Source of the DNA: an uncultured Oscillospiraceae bacterium
GTDB taxonomy: Bacteria > Bacillota > Clostridia > Oscillospirales > Oscillospiraceae
Direction: 5' to 3'
Length of the DNA: 64,000 nt
Assembly: GCA_934589065.1 (NCBI GenBank)
Contig: CAKTNN010000005.1
Span: 12,831-76,830, forward strand
Both the position numbers and the translations under genes were made by a program. The notes beneath the pieces are model-generated. The model was not told the origin of the DNA. It saw only the letters and a program-made list of their open reading frames with translations, and did no database searches. This document shows, piece by piece, positions 33,181 to 41,752 of this stretch. The number at the start of each line of letters is the position of its first letter. Positions within the stretch are counted from its first letter, which is position 1.

Positions 33181-35568
33181 ATGAAACTGAACAGAAAATG
33201 GATTAATGAAGAGTTCGTGGATTTGAGCCACGTTTCCGATAAGGATTTTGTGGAAACCCTGACGGTATTCGGTCAGAAGGTGGAAACCTGGGAACGGATG
33301 GATGCGGAAATCAAGAATGTTGTGGTGGGCAAGGTCGTATCCATGGTGCGCCACCCCAATTCCGATCACATGTTTATTTGCCAGGTGGATGTAGGGCAGG
33401 GCGAGCCGGTGCAGATCGTTACCGGCGCACAGAATGTCCACAAGGGCGATTTGGTTCCCGTTGCACTGCACAATTCCTGGCTCCCCGGCGGCGTGCACAT
33501 TACCAAGGGCAAGCTTCGTGGGGAAACCTCCAACGGTATGCTGTGCTCCTTTGCAGAGCTGGGCCTGACCCAGAATGATCTGCCCGGCGTGTATGCCGAT
33601 GGGATCTGGATCCTGGAACCCGATGCGGGCAAGCCCGGCGATGACATTAACCCTATCATCGGAAACGGCGATACCGTAGTGGATTTTGAAATCACCAACA
33701 ACCGCCCGGACTGCTATTCCATCATCGGCCTGGCCCGGGAGACTGCTGCCGCCTTCGGTCAGCATATTCGTCACCACGAGCCGGTGGTGCACGGTTCCGA
33801 TGCCGGTTCTATTTTCGACCATCTGGATGTGGAAGTGCCTGCCGAAAAGCTGTGCAACCGCTACACCTCCCGGATGGTGGCAAACGTAAAAATCGGCCCG
33901 TCTCCTAAGTGGATGCGCCAGCGGCTCCGCGCCAACGGCGTGCGGCCCATCAATAACATTGTAGATATCACCAACTACGTCATGCTGGAGTACGGCCAGC
34001 CCATGCACGCCTTTGACTATCGCTATGTTTCCTCCGGCAAGATCGTTGTCCGGGAAGCCGAGGCCGGGGAGTCGATGACCACTCTGGAGGGCACCCAGCG
34101 GGCACTGAAGCCCGGTATGCTGGTGATTGCCGATGAAACAAGGCCCATCGGCCTTGCCGGTATTATGGGCGGTCAGAACAGTGAAATCCGGGATGACACC
34201 ACTATGGTGGTGTTTGAGTCCGCCAATTTCGACGGAACCTCCATCCGCCAGACGGCTTTGGCCCTGGGTATGCGTACCGAGGCCTCCGGTAAGTTTGAAA
34301 AGCACCTGGACCCCATGCTGACCGTTCCCGCCGTGCAGCGCGCCTGCGAACTGGTGGAGCTGCTTTCCTGCGGCGATGTGCTGGACGGTATGATCGATGT
34401 GATTAACTATGTTCCCCAGCCCCGTAAGGTGAAGCTGGAGCCGGAGAAGATCAACCACCTGCTGGGCACCAGCATTTCCAGAGAGGATATGGTAAAGTAT
34501 CTGGATCTGCTGGAAATCCCTGTGGAGGGGGACGACATCCTGGTTCCCTCCTTCCGGCCTGATCTGGTTCGTATGGCGGATATTGCAGAGGAAGTGGGCC
34601 GCTCCTATGGCTATAACGAAATCCCCACTACCGAGTTCAAAACCTCTACCCAGGGCGGCTACTCCCGGGAAATGAAGCTGGAAATCAAGGCCGGAACTCT
34701 GTGCCGGGCTATGGGCTACAGCGAGATTATCACCTATTCCTTCGTATCCCCCACGGTGTTTGACCAGATTCGCATCCCGGCAGACAGCCCCCTGCGCAAT
34801 GTGCTGAAAATTCAGAATCCCCTGGGCGAGGATACCTCCATTATGCGCACCATCGCTCTGCCCTCCATGCTGGAAATTCTGGCCCGGAACAATGCCTACC
34901 ACAATAAGGCAGCCAAGCTTTACGAGGTTGCCAAGGTTTACCTGCCCCGGGAAGGACAGAAGCTGCCCCAGGAGCCCAAGATGCTGATGCTGGGCACTTA
35001 CGGCACGGCGGAGACGTTCTTCACCCTGAAGGGCGAGCTGGAAGCCATCTTTGCCGGCCTGCGGATGAAGAAGGCGGAGTACACCGCCGAGAAGAATAAC
35101 CCCAGCTATCACCCCGGACGCTGCGCCAAGGTTACCGTAGACAGCGTGGAAATCGGTGTGATGGGTCAGGTGCATCCCCTGGTTGCCAAGAACTATGGCA
35201 TCGATTCCGAGGTTTACTGCGCAGAGCTGAACTTTACCAAGATGCTTACGCTGATGCTGCCGGATGCCACCTATACGGCGCTGCCCAAGTATCCCAGTGT
35301 CAGCCGTGACCTGGCTGTGGTGTGCGAGGAAGCCGTCACCGTTGCCCAGGTGGAAAAGGTGATTGCCTCCGCTGCCGGAAAGCTGCTGCGGGACGTAAAG
35401 CTCTTTGATATTTACCGGGGCGTGGGTGTGCCCGTAGGGAAGAAGAGCATGGCCTTCTCCCTGGAGCTCCGGGCAGATGACCGCACCCTGACCGATGCCG
35501 ATTCCGAGGCGGTTACCGCCAAGGTCCTGGCGGCTCTGGAAGAGCAGCTGGGCGCGACCCTGCGCTGA
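33181..35568 (+). CDS. pheT: Phenylalanine--tRNA ligase beta subunit
   Basis: Structural and editing subunit, 795 residues. The N-terminal tRNA-binding OB domain (RHPNSDHMFICQVDVGQGEPVQIVTGAQNV, KGKLRGETSNGMLCS) leads to the B3/B4 editing domain (EITNNRPDCYSIIGLARE), B5 (SFRPDLVRMADIAEEVGRSYGYNEIP), the catalytic-like core (IQNPLGEDTSIMRT) and a C-terminal ferredoxin-like anticodon-binding domain (YPSVSRDLAVV, FDIYRG). AGGAGG precedes the ATG; the gap to pheS is 13 bp, so both are under the T-box. Confidence 0.97.
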   Translation: MKLNRKWINEEFVDLSHVSDKDFVETLTVFGQKVETWERMDAEIKNVVVGKVVSMVRHPNSDHMFICQVDVGQGEPVQIVTGAQNVHKGDLVPVALHNSWLPGGVHITKGKLRGETSNGMLCSFAELGLTQNDLPGVYADGIWILEPDAGKPGDDINPIIGNGDTVVDFEITNNRPDCYSIIGLARETAAAFGQHIRHHEPVVHGSDAGSIFDHLDVEVPAEKLCNRYTSRMVANVKIGPSPKWMRQRLRANGVRPINNIVDITNYVMLEYGQPMHAFDYRYVSSGKIVVREAEAGESMTTLEGTQRALKPGMLVIADETRPIGLAGIMGGQNSEIRDDTTMVVFESANFDGTSIRQTALALGMRTEASGKFEKHLDPMLTVPAVQRACELVELLSCGDVLDGMIDVINYVPQPRKVKLEPEKINHLLGTSISREDMVKYLDLLEIPVEGDDILVPSFRPDLVRMADIAEEVGRSYGYNEIPTTEFKTSTQGGYSREMKLEIKAGTLCRAMGYSEIITYSFVSPTVFDQIRIPADSPLRNVLKIQNPLGEDTSIMRTIALPSMLEILARNNAYHNKAAKLYEVAKVYLPREGQKLPQEPKMLMLGTYGTAETFFTLKGELEAIFAGLRMKKAEYTAEKNNPSYHPGRCAKVTVDSVEIGVMGQVHPLVAKNYGIDSEVYCAELNFTKMLTLMLPDATYTALPKYPSVSRDLAVVCEEAVTVAQVEKVIASAAGKLLRDVKLFDIYRGVGVPVGKKSMAFSLELRADDRTLTDADSEAVTAKVLAALEEQLGATLR

Positions 35569-35595
35569 TACAAAAAAGCATATCCGTTCTCTTTT

Positions 35596-35632
35596 TCCCC
35601 CTGCCGCATAGCCTTGTGGCAGGGGGGATTTT
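35596..35632 (+). terminator. Terminator-like hairpin after pheT that includes the next gene's Shine-Dalgarno
   Basis: TCCCCCTGCC pairs with GGCAGGGGGG around a 12-nt loop, then ATTTTG. The 3' arm AGGGGGG is the Shine-Dalgarno for ATG 35635. This is the same layout as before the DUF3343 gene and spoIIR. Confidence 0.75.
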
Positions 35633-35634
35633 GT

Positions 35635-36036
35635 ATGCTGATTGAACGGGAAGTGACTGTCGGCTCCCGGAGCGTGGGGCGGGTGCAGGTTCGCAGACAG
35701 GGACTATACTATGTGTTTCACTGCCGCTGCACCCTCAGCGGGGAGACACCCTGGCGTTTGGAGGCGGCCTGCGGGGAGAAAAAAGAGGACTTGGGAGTGC
35801 TGGTTCCCATGGATGGGGGCTTCGGGCTGGATACCCGCCGCCCGGTTAAGACCCTGGGGGAGGGGAAGCTCCGCTTTACCCTGCTGCCAAAGAGAATCCC
35901 GCACCGGACGAACTTTGCACCCATTTATCCGGAAGAACCCTTTGCCTATATCCAAAAGCTGAAAAATGCCTTTCTGGAAACCAGGAACGGGCAGCTTGGC
36001 GCTGTCTGGAAGGAAAAGTCCCGGCAGGAAGAATAA
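35635..36036 (+). CDS. Protein of unknown function
   Basis: A 133-residue soluble protein I do not recognise. It starts LIEREVTVGSRSVGRVQVRRQGLYYVFHCRC, continues with an apparent second beta sheet (GVLVPMDGGFGLDTRRPVKTLGEGKLRFTLLPKR) and ends with a short helix rich in charge. No signal peptide or membrane helix is present, and the pattern suggests an all-beta fold. The start was set at the ATG after the AGGGGGG in the hairpin; an in-frame start 21 nt upstream lies inside the stem. It is 66 bp downstream of pheT and followed by a new promoter for the ABC importer. Confidence 0.65.
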   Translation: MLIEREVTVGSRSVGRVQVRRQGLYYVFHCRCTLSGETPWRLEAACGEKKEDLGVLVPMDGGFGLDTRRPVKTLGEGKLRFTLLPKRIPHRTNFAPIYPEEPFAYIQKLKNAFLETRNGQLGAVWKEKSRQEE

Positions 36037-36090
36037 AGCCGCATTTATTCAACCTGGCAGGAAAGCCGCGAAAAGAATGCGGAAAACTTG

Positions 36091-36119
36091 TTGATTTTTG
36101 CCGGGGGAGATGTTAATAT
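36091..36119 (+). promoter_or_regulatory. Promoter of the nucleoside-type ABC importer
   Basis: TTGATT, 17 bp, TAATAT with extended TG. The transcript leader is about 120 nt. Confidence 0.75.
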
Positions 36120-36125
36120 ATCTTT

Positions 36126-36248
36126 AATGAAAGCTGTGCCATAGGAGTGTGGCGGCTTTTCAAATGCGTCATATAAAGCGGCTTGCCCCCTCAGCGGCGG
36201 CAGCTTCTTTATTTTGGCAGATATTACCAGGGAGGGGGCTAAGCAATT
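36126..36248 (+). promoter_or_regulatory. Structured leader that can sequester the importer Shine-Dalgarno
   Basis: A first imperfect hairpin (36130-36159, AAAGC/GCTTT plus GCC/GGC) ends in TTTTC. Further on, GCCCCCTC at 36185-36192 is exactly complementary to GAGGGGGC at 36232-36239, which contains the ribosome binding site. No guanine, preQ1 or other known aptamer core was recognised. It may be an undescribed riboswitch-like leader. Confidence 0.5.
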
Positions 36249-37796
36249 ATGGAATCGGAATACATAATTGAAATGCTCAACATCAGAAAGGAATTCCCCG
36301 GCATTGTAGCCAACGATGACATTACGCTGCGGCTGAAACGGGGCGAAATCCATGCACTGCTGGGTGAAAACGGTGCGGGCAAATCCACGCTGATGAGCGT
36401 GCTTTTCGGCCTTTATCAGCCGGAGGCGGGCGAAATCCGGAAGAACGGCCAGGTTGTCAAAATCAATAACCCCAACGATGCCACTGCATTGAAGATCGGC
36501 ATGGTTCACCAGCACTTTAAGCTGGTAGAGGTGTTTACCGTGCTGGATAACATCATTCTGGGCGCGGAGGATACCAAGCTGGGCTTCCTGCAAAAGAAGG
36601 CAGCCAGAGAAAAAGTGCAGGCTCTGTCCGATAAATACGGCCTGGCGGTAGATCTGGATGCCAAGGTGGAGAATATTACGGTGGGTATGCAGCAGCGTAC
36701 CGAAATCCTGAAGATGCTCTACCGGGACAATGAAATCCTGATCTTCGACGAGCCCACCGCTGTGTTGACGCCCCAGGAGATCGATGAGCTGATGGAGATC
36801 ATGCGGGGCTTTGCCAAGGAAGGAAAGTCCATCCTCTTCATCACCCATAAGCTGAACGAAATTATGGCGGTGGCAGACCGGGTATCGGTTCTGCGCAAGG
36901 GCAAATACATCGGCACGGTGGAAACCAAAAACACCACCAAGCAGGAACTTTCCGCTATGATGGTGGGCCGCCCCGTGCAGCTGGAAGTGAAGAAAGCCCC
37001 GGCAAAACCCGGCAAGGTGATCCTGGATGTGGAAAACATGACCGTTCCTTCCAAGCTGCATAAGAACAACGCTGTGAAAAACGTGTCCTTCCAGGTTCGT
37101 GCCGGAGAGATCGTCTGCATTGCTGGTATTGACGGCAACGGTCAGACGGAGCTGGTGTACGGTCTGTCCGGCCTGGAAAAGACCACCGGAGGTAAAATCA
37201 CCCTGTGCGGTGAGGATATCACCCATGCCAGCATCAAAAAGCGGAACAAAAGCGGCCTGAGCCACATCCCGGAAGATCGGCATAAGCACGGCCTGGTGCT
37301 GGACGACACCCTGGAAAACAACATGGTGCTCCAGAACTTTAAGGATCCCCGCTTCCAGAAGATGGGCTTTATCAACCGTGGTGCCGTTCGGCAGTATGCC
37401 GAAAAAATCATAGAGCAGTACGATGTCCGTTCCGGTCAGGGCCCGGTTACCATTGCCCGGAGTATGTCCGGCGGTAACCAGCAGAAGGCCATTATCGGTC
37501 GTGAGATCGATCGGGATACGCCCCTGCTGATTGCGGTGCAGCCCACCCGCGGCCTGGACGTGGGCGCAATCGAGTATATCCATGGGCAGCTGGTTTCCCA
37601 GCGGGATGCCGGGAAAGCGGTGCTGCTGGTTTCCTTGGAGCTGGATGAGGTTATGAACCTCTCCGACCGCATCCTTGTGATGTACGAGGGCGAGATCGTG
37701 GGCGAGTTGGATCCCAAGCAGACCACCGTCCAGGAGCTGGGCCTGTACATGGCTGGCGCAAAGCGCAGTACAAATGCTGAGAAAGGAGAGGCCTGA
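36249..37796 (+). CDS. nupO: Nucleoside-type ABC importer, ATP-binding protein
   Basis: A 515-residue tandem ATPase of the carbohydrate/nucleoside uptake class 2 (NupO/YufO, RbsA-like). Domain 1 (about 1-240) has Walker A GENGAGKST, signature ITVGMQQRTEIL and Walker B ILIFDEPTAVLT. Domain 2 (about 260-500) has the usual altered loop GIDGNGQTELV, signature MSGGNQQKAIIGRE and Walker B-like LLIAVQPTRGLDVGA. Two permease genes follow, giving the NupOPQ order of Bacillus for guanosine-like nucleosides. The lipoprotein receptor (NupN/BMP) usually found upstream is missing here. The substrate is inferred from family. Confidence 0.88.
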   Translation: MESEYIIEMLNIRKEFPGIVANDDITLRLKRGEIHALLGENGAGKSTLMSVLFGLYQPEAGEIRKNGQVVKINNPNDATALKIGMVHQHFKLVEVFTVLDNIILGAEDTKLGFLQKKAAREKVQALSDKYGLAVDLDAKVENITVGMQQRTEILKMLYRDNEILIFDEPTAVLTPQEIDELMEIMRGFAKEGKSILFITHKLNEIMAVADRVSVLRKGKYIGTVETKNTTKQELSAMMVGRPVQLEVKKAPAKPGKVILDVENMTVPSKLHKNNAVKNVSFQVRAGEIVCIAGIDGNGQTELVYGLSGLEKTTGGKITLCGEDITHASIKKRNKSGLSHIPEDRHKHGLVLDDTLENNMVLQNFKDPRFQKMGFINRGAVRQYAEKIIEQYDVRSGQGPVTIARSMSGGNQQKAIIGREIDRDTPLLIAVQPTRGLDVGAIEYIHGQLVSQRDAGKAVLLVSLELDEVMNLSDRILVMYEGEIVGELDPKQTTVQELGLYMAGAKRSTNAEKGEA

Positions 37797-37798
37797 CC

Positions 37799-39013
37799 AT
37801 GAAGCAATCCTTTAAAACCCTGTGGGATAAAGACGGCACAAAAACGGTTCTGGCATCTCTGCTGTCAATCCTCATTGGCCTGTTGGTAGGCTCTCTGGTG
37901 GTTATCATTGTGGGCCTGACCAAGAGCTCCATTCCCAATTCCGGTATCTGGGACGGTGTGCGGCTGGTGTTTGCCGGTATTTTCTCCACCGGCAGAAATG
38001 CGGCAGGTCAGATGACCTGGGGCTACAATGCCCAGAATTTGGGCAATATGTTCTTCCGGGCAACGCCCCTGGTAATGACCGGCCTTTCCGTGGCGGTTGC
38101 CTATAAGACGGGCCTGTTTAACATCGGCGCTCCCGGTCAGTACCTCATGGGCACCGTGGCGACCCTGATGATTGCCCTGGGTATTCCCAGCACCTCCGTT
38201 CCTGCCTGGCTGATTTGGATTTTGGCCTTCCTGGGCGGTATGCTGGCAGGTGCGCTGTGGGGAGCCATTCCCGGTGCACTGAAGGCCTTCCTGAATATCA
38301 ACGAGGTTCTGGCCTGCATCATGACCAACTGGCTGGCTGCCAATATTGTCACCTGGGCTTTTGATGCCAGCAATTTCAAAAACGTAGTGGAAAACACCAA
38401 GAGCGGCTATATTTACAAGACGACCTTCAATGGCGTTGCCAATCCCAAGCTCTTTATGGACAAGCTGTTCCCTGGCTCTCAGGCAAACGGCGGCTTCCTG
38501 ATTGCCATTGTGATTGCCATTGGAGTGTACATTCTCATCAACAAGACCACTCTGGGATATGAGCTCAAGGCCTGCGGCTCCAACCGCCATGCTGCCCGTT
38601 ATGCCGGTATCAACGACAAGCGGAACATCATGCTCTCCATGGCAATTGCAGGTGCCTTGGCTGCCGGCGGCGCGGCGCTCTACTGGCTCTCCGGCAATAC
38701 GGAGTTCTACTGGTCTACTTATCAGTCTCTGCCTGCCGAGGGCTTTAACGGCATCCCTGTTGCCCTGCTGGCTGCAAACAATCCCATTGGCGTAATCTTC
38801 ACCGCCGTATTCATGGCAATGCTGAAGATTGTGGGCACGCAGCTGACCGGCTTTACCGCTTACAATGAGTACATTACCGATGTAATTGTCTCCGTTATCG
38901 TGTACCTCAGCGCCTTCTCCCTGCTGATCCGCAGCTTGATTTCCGGTAAAAAGCGCGCGCCCAAAAAGGCAAAAGCAGCGGAAGAAACCAAAAAAGGAGG
39001 CGAGGGCGTATGA
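37799..39013 (+). CDS. nupP: Nucleoside-type ABC importer, permease 1
   Basis: A 404-residue integral membrane protein, BPD_transp_2 family, with about eight to ten helices. It has YKTGLFNIGAPGQYLMG (near 102-118), the conserved loop INEVLACIMTNWLAANIV and GYELKACGSNRHAARYAGIN, which is the coupling region typical for sugar/nucleoside permeases. A long N-terminal cytoplasmic and first-helix region and a basic C-terminal tail (KKRAPKKAKAAEE) are seen. It overlaps nupQ by 4 bp and follows nupO by 2 bp. Confidence 0.9.
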   Translation: MKQSFKTLWDKDGTKTVLASLLSILIGLLVGSLVVIIVGLTKSSIPNSGIWDGVRLVFAGIFSTGRNAAGQMTWGYNAQNLGNMFFRATPLVMTGLSVAVAYKTGLFNIGAPGQYLMGTVATLMIALGIPSTSVPAWLIWILAFLGGMLAGALWGAIPGALKAFLNINEVLACIMTNWLAANIVTWAFDASNFKNVVENTKSGYIYKTTFNGVANPKLFMDKLFPGSQANGGFLIAIVIAIGVYILINKTTLGYELKACGSNRHAARYAGINDKRNIMLSMAIAGALAAGGAALYWLSGNTEFYWSTYQSLPAEGFNGIPVALLAANNPIGVIFTAVFMAMLKIVGTQLTGFTAYNEYITDVIVSVIVYLSAFSLLIRSLISGKKRAPKKAKAAEETKKGGEGV

Positions 39014-40041
39014 CATTCCTGATTCAGCAGACCCTGCTGTATGCAGTCCCTCTGATGATTGTGGCGCTGGCTGGCGTGTTCGCAGAGCGCAGCGGTATCA
39101 TTAACCTGGCACTGGAAGGCATTATGATCTTCGGCGCGTTTATCGGCGTCCTGTTCGTCCGCTCCATGCAGAGCGTGGAGGTGTTTGCGGCAGCTGCCCG
39201 TACAGGCAATTACCTGACCCTTCAGGGCCTGGAGCTGCTGGCAATGCTGATGGCAGCCATTATGGGCGCGGTGTTCTCCCTGCTGCTGAGCTTCGCCTCC
39301 ATCAACCTGAAGGCGGATCAGACCATCGGCGGCACGGCCCTGAACCTGATGGCTCCTGCGCTGGTGCTGTTCTTCATCCGAATTATCTGCAATCAGAACA
39401 ACATTCAGATGGTTACCGGTGATGCTGCCTCCTGGTTTATGCTGAAGAAATCCACCTTTGGCATTCCCAAAAATCAGGATATCGGCTTCCTGGGGGAGAC
39501 CTTCCTCAATAAGGTTTACCTGGCTACCTATGTGTGCATCCTGATTTACATTATTCTGGCTGTAATCCTGTACAAGACCCGTTTTGGTCTGCGGCTGCGG
39601 GCCTGCGGCGAAAATCCTCAGGCGGCAGACAGCCTGGGTATCAATGTCTACAAGATGCGCTATGCCGGCACTACCATTTCCGGCGCTCTGGCAGGCATGG
39701 GCGGCTTTGTATACGCGCTGACTACTACCAACTGCACTGCCAACGGCGATGTGGCAGGCTTTGGCTTCTTGGCTCTGGCTGTTATGATTTTTGGCAACTG
39801 GAATCCCGGCAGCATTGCCGCATCCTCCCTGCTCTTTGGCCTGTTTAAGTGCATTGCAGCCGCCTACTCCACCCTGGATATCAATGGCGACGGTGTGTAC
39901 TGGCTGGCAGAAATCGGCGTCAGCTCTCACCTGTACCGGATGCTGCCGTATCTGGTGACGCTGATTGTTCTGGCCTTCACCTCCAAGAAGTCCCGGGCGC
40001 CCAAGGCAGAGGGTATTCCCTACGATAAGGGAACCCGATAA
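39010..40041 (+). CDS. nupQ: Nucleoside-type ABC importer, permease 2
   Basis: A 343-residue membrane protein, second BPD_transp_2 permease. Motifs: FAERSGIINLALEGIMIFGAF near 24-45, DQTIGGTALNLMAPALVLF, and the coupling loop FGLRLRACGENPQAADSLGINVYKMRYAGTTISGALAGMGG. Predicted helices cover most of the rest. AAGGAGG precedes the start, inside nupP. Together with nupO and nupP it forms the membrane part of one importer; the transcript ends in the palindrome at 40.11-40.17 kb. Confidence 0.9.
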   Translation: MTFLIQQTLLYAVPLMIVALAGVFAERSGIINLALEGIMIFGAFIGVLFVRSMQSVEVFAAAARTGNYLTLQGLELLAMLMAAIMGAVFSLLLSFASINLKADQTIGGTALNLMAPALVLFFIRIICNQNNIQMVTGDAASWFMLKKSTFGIPKNQDIGFLGETFLNKVYLATYVCILIYIILAVILYKTRFGLRLRACGENPQAADSLGINVYKMRYAGTTISGALAGMGGFVYALTTTNCTANGDVAGFGFLALAVMIFGNWNPGSIAASSLLFGLFKCIAAAYSTLDINGDGVYWLAEIGVSSHLYRMLPYLVTLIVLAFTSKKSRAPKAEGIPYDKGTR

Positions 40042-40111
40042 GCAAGAACCGGGGAAAGCCGATAAGTTTGGCTTTAAAGGAAAGATTTTCAAAAGAAAGC
40101 CGTCATTAGAA

Positions 40112-40167
40112 AGCCGTCATTCCGGGCCGGTGACCAATGTCACCGGCTTTGGAATGACGGCTGTTTT
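40112..40167. terminator. Long palindromic terminator of nupOPQ, related to the intergenic repeats
   Basis: AGCCGTCATTCC pairs with GGAATGACGGCT; inside, CCGGTGAC pairs with GTCACCGG; GTTTTTCTG follows. GTCATTCC-GG at both ends resembles the GTCATTgCGAACC ends of the dispersed repeats. A partial direct copy AAAGCCGTCATT stands just before it. Confidence 0.8.
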
Positions 40168-40221
40168 TCTGCGTAGGCTTCCTTTTGAGGGAAACCCTTT
40201 CACACGTGTCCGGCAGAAGCT

Positions 40222-40716
40222 TTATTCGGCATCACCGCAACGCAACATGGCAATGCGGTAGTCCAGATACATTTTGTAGGTTATGGAAAACAGTGCGGTG
40301 CGCAGCAGCTGCTTTTGACGGTCGGTTTGTTCCGCAATGGGGGGCGCGGCCTGCGTGCCGATTACGTATCGCAGCAGTGTTCCCAGCTCTTCGCAGAAAT
40401 AATTATAGGCGGTACTCAATTGGTAGTTATCCTGCTGCACACCCAGCAAAAGGCGGATGTCTTCCATGGATACGACGCTTTTTAGGTAAGAAACGATGAT
40501 CAGGTAGGCAATGGAATCCACGCCGTAACTCTTTTTCTCCGGCCCGGGGATAATTTTCTGCTTTACATAATTGCTGACCATCGAGGCCGTCACAGGGGCG
40601 GGAACATAGCGGGAAACGTAGCGCGTTACCTGCTCCAGGCGAAGACCGAAGTCAGGCAGCTCCTGATATCGGGGGATATGAAATGCGTTCAGATCCTTTT
40701 GCAATTGCTCATCCAT
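40222..40716 (-). CDS. DUF1836 protein with MerR-like helix-turn-helix
   Basis: A 164-residue predicted DNA-binding protein. The pattern IPRYQELPDFGLRLEQVTRYVSRYVPA (about 13-40), SMVSNYVKQKIIPGPEKKSYG and AYLIIVSYLKSVVSMEDIRLLL matches DUF1836, whose N-terminal part is like MerR-type HTH domains. The start at 40716 has AGGAGG; the extra residues upstream would put the ribosome binding site inside the gene. It is divergent from degV with adjacent, back-to-back promoters (-35 boxes 20 bp apart), so it may regulate degV or itself. Confidence 0.85.
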   Translation of the reverse strand: MDEQLQKDLNAFHIPRYQELPDFGLRLEQVTRYVSRYVPAPVTASMVSNYVKQKIIPGPEKKSYGVDSIAYLIIVSYLKSVVSMEDIRLLLGVQQDNYQLSTAYNYFCEELGTLLRYVIGTQAAPPIAEQTDRQKQLLRTALFSITYKMYLDYRIAMLRCGDAE

Positions 40717-40739
40717 GGTGATTCCTCCTAACAAGGCTA

Positions 40740-40768
40740 ATGTTAATGTATTTTTTGTAAATTGTCAA
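40740..40768 (-). promoter_or_regulatory. Promoter of the DUF1836 gene
   Basis: Minus strand TTGACA, 17 bp, TAACAT. Confidence 0.8.
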
Positions 40769-40788
40769 CAGGGTTTGCAAAAACCGAT

Positions 40789-40816
40789 TGACAGTTTTGA
40801 AAACCGATGGTAGGAT
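40789..40816 (+). promoter_or_regulatory. Promoter of degV
   Basis: TTGACA, 17 bp, TAGGAT. AAACCGATTG and AAACCGATGG form a direct repeat around the -35, a candidate operator shared with the DUF1836 gene. Confidence 0.82.
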
Positions 40817-40865
40817 GAGTAAAGAAACTGAAACTAGAGGATATATAAAAATTCTGGAGGTAATT

Positions 40866-41699
40866 ATGATTCAATTGGTTGCAGATTCGTCCTGCGATAT
40901 CCGTACTTTACCCGGCGTGTCCTTTTGCGCCGTCCCGTTGACCATATCTACCGATGACGGAAAAGCGTTTGCGGATGATGCACTTCTCAGCATCCCGGAA
41001 CTGCTGACGCACCTGCGGGAGCATAAGGGCCGCTCTTACACGGCCTGCCCCAGCGTTTCCGCCTGGATGGATGCTTTTGGCGGAGCGGATACGGTATACG
41101 CGGTTACCATCACCGGCGCCCTTTCCGGTTCCTACAACTCGGCCCGGATTGCGGCGGATTTGTATCAGCAGGCCCATGCAGAGACCAGTGTTCACGTGTT
41201 TGACAGCTTATCAACCGGCCCGGAAGTGCTGCTGATTCTGGAAAAGCTGAGAGAGCTGGTGGAGAGAAACCTGGATTTCGACCAAGTCGTTTCGGAGGTG
41301 GAGGAATATCAGAAGAAAACCAGACTGTTTTTCAGCCTCCACAGCCTGCACAATCTGGCGCAGAACGGACGCGTCAGTAAAGTAGCTGCTGCGGCTGTAG
41401 GTGTGATGAACATCCGGGTGATTGGAACGGCTTCTCAGGAGGGAACGCTGGAATCCCTTGGCAAAGCAAGAGGAGATAAAAAGGCAAATGACGCCCTGCT
41501 GGAGCAGATGCTGGAGGCCGGATATTCAGGAGGAAAAGTGCGGATTGCCCACGTGCAGAATGAGCCTTTGGCTCAAGCATTTGCAGCGCAAGTGCAGGGG
41601 CTTTACCCGCAAGCCGACATACAGGTTTTGGCCTGCGGGGGTCTGTGCAGCTATTATGCAGAAAAGGGAAGCCTGATGGTGGGAATAGAGACGGATTGA
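40866..41699 (+). CDS. DegV family fatty-acid-binding protein
   Basis: A 277-residue cytoplasmic protein of the DegV/FakB type. In Staphylococcus such proteins bind a fatty acid and present it to the kinase FakA. Seen here: LVADSSCDIR at the start, SYTACPSVSAWMDAF (the TSxPS-like segment), VYAVTITGALSGSYNSARIAA with the conserved Ser and HVFDSLSTGPEVLLIL, and FSLHSLHNLAQNGRVSKVAAAAV. The start ATG 40866 follows GGAGG; upstream in-frame codons lie across the -10 box. No fakA is in the window. Confidence 0.93.
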   Translation: MIQLVADSSCDIRTLPGVSFCAVPLTISTDDGKAFADDALLSIPELLTHLREHKGRSYTACPSVSAWMDAFGGADTVYAVTITGALSGSYNSARIAADLYQQAHAETSVHVFDSLSTGPEVLLILEKLRELVERNLDFDQVVSEVEEYQKKTRLFFSLHSLHNLAQNGRVSKVAAAAVGVMNIRVIGTASQEGTLESLGKARGDKKANDALLEQMLEAGYSGGKVRIAHVQNEPLAQAFAAQVQGLYPQADIQVLACGGLCSYYAEKGSLMVGIETD

Positions 41700-41724
41700 T
41701 TTTTGACGGAATCCCGGGTATAAT
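41696..41724 (+). promoter_or_regulatory. Promoter of the coiled-coil lipoprotein gene
   Basis: TTGATT, 17 bp, TATAAT; the -35 overlaps the degV stop. The -10 context CCCGGGTATAATAG resembles those at ispE and DUF1846. Confidence 0.75.
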
Positions 41725-41752
41725 AGGGAAAAACACAGAAAGGAAATCCGTT

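Noticed and set aside
33112..35175. 687-codon minus-strand open frame over pheT
   Set aside because: Antisense to a full-length PheT with all its domains; no promoter, start signal or family resemblance.
36126..36248. Purine or preQ1 riboswitch before the nucleoside importer
   Set aside because: The conserved purine aptamer bases and the preQ1 core were looked for and not found; only generic pairing with the Shine-Dalgarno is visible.
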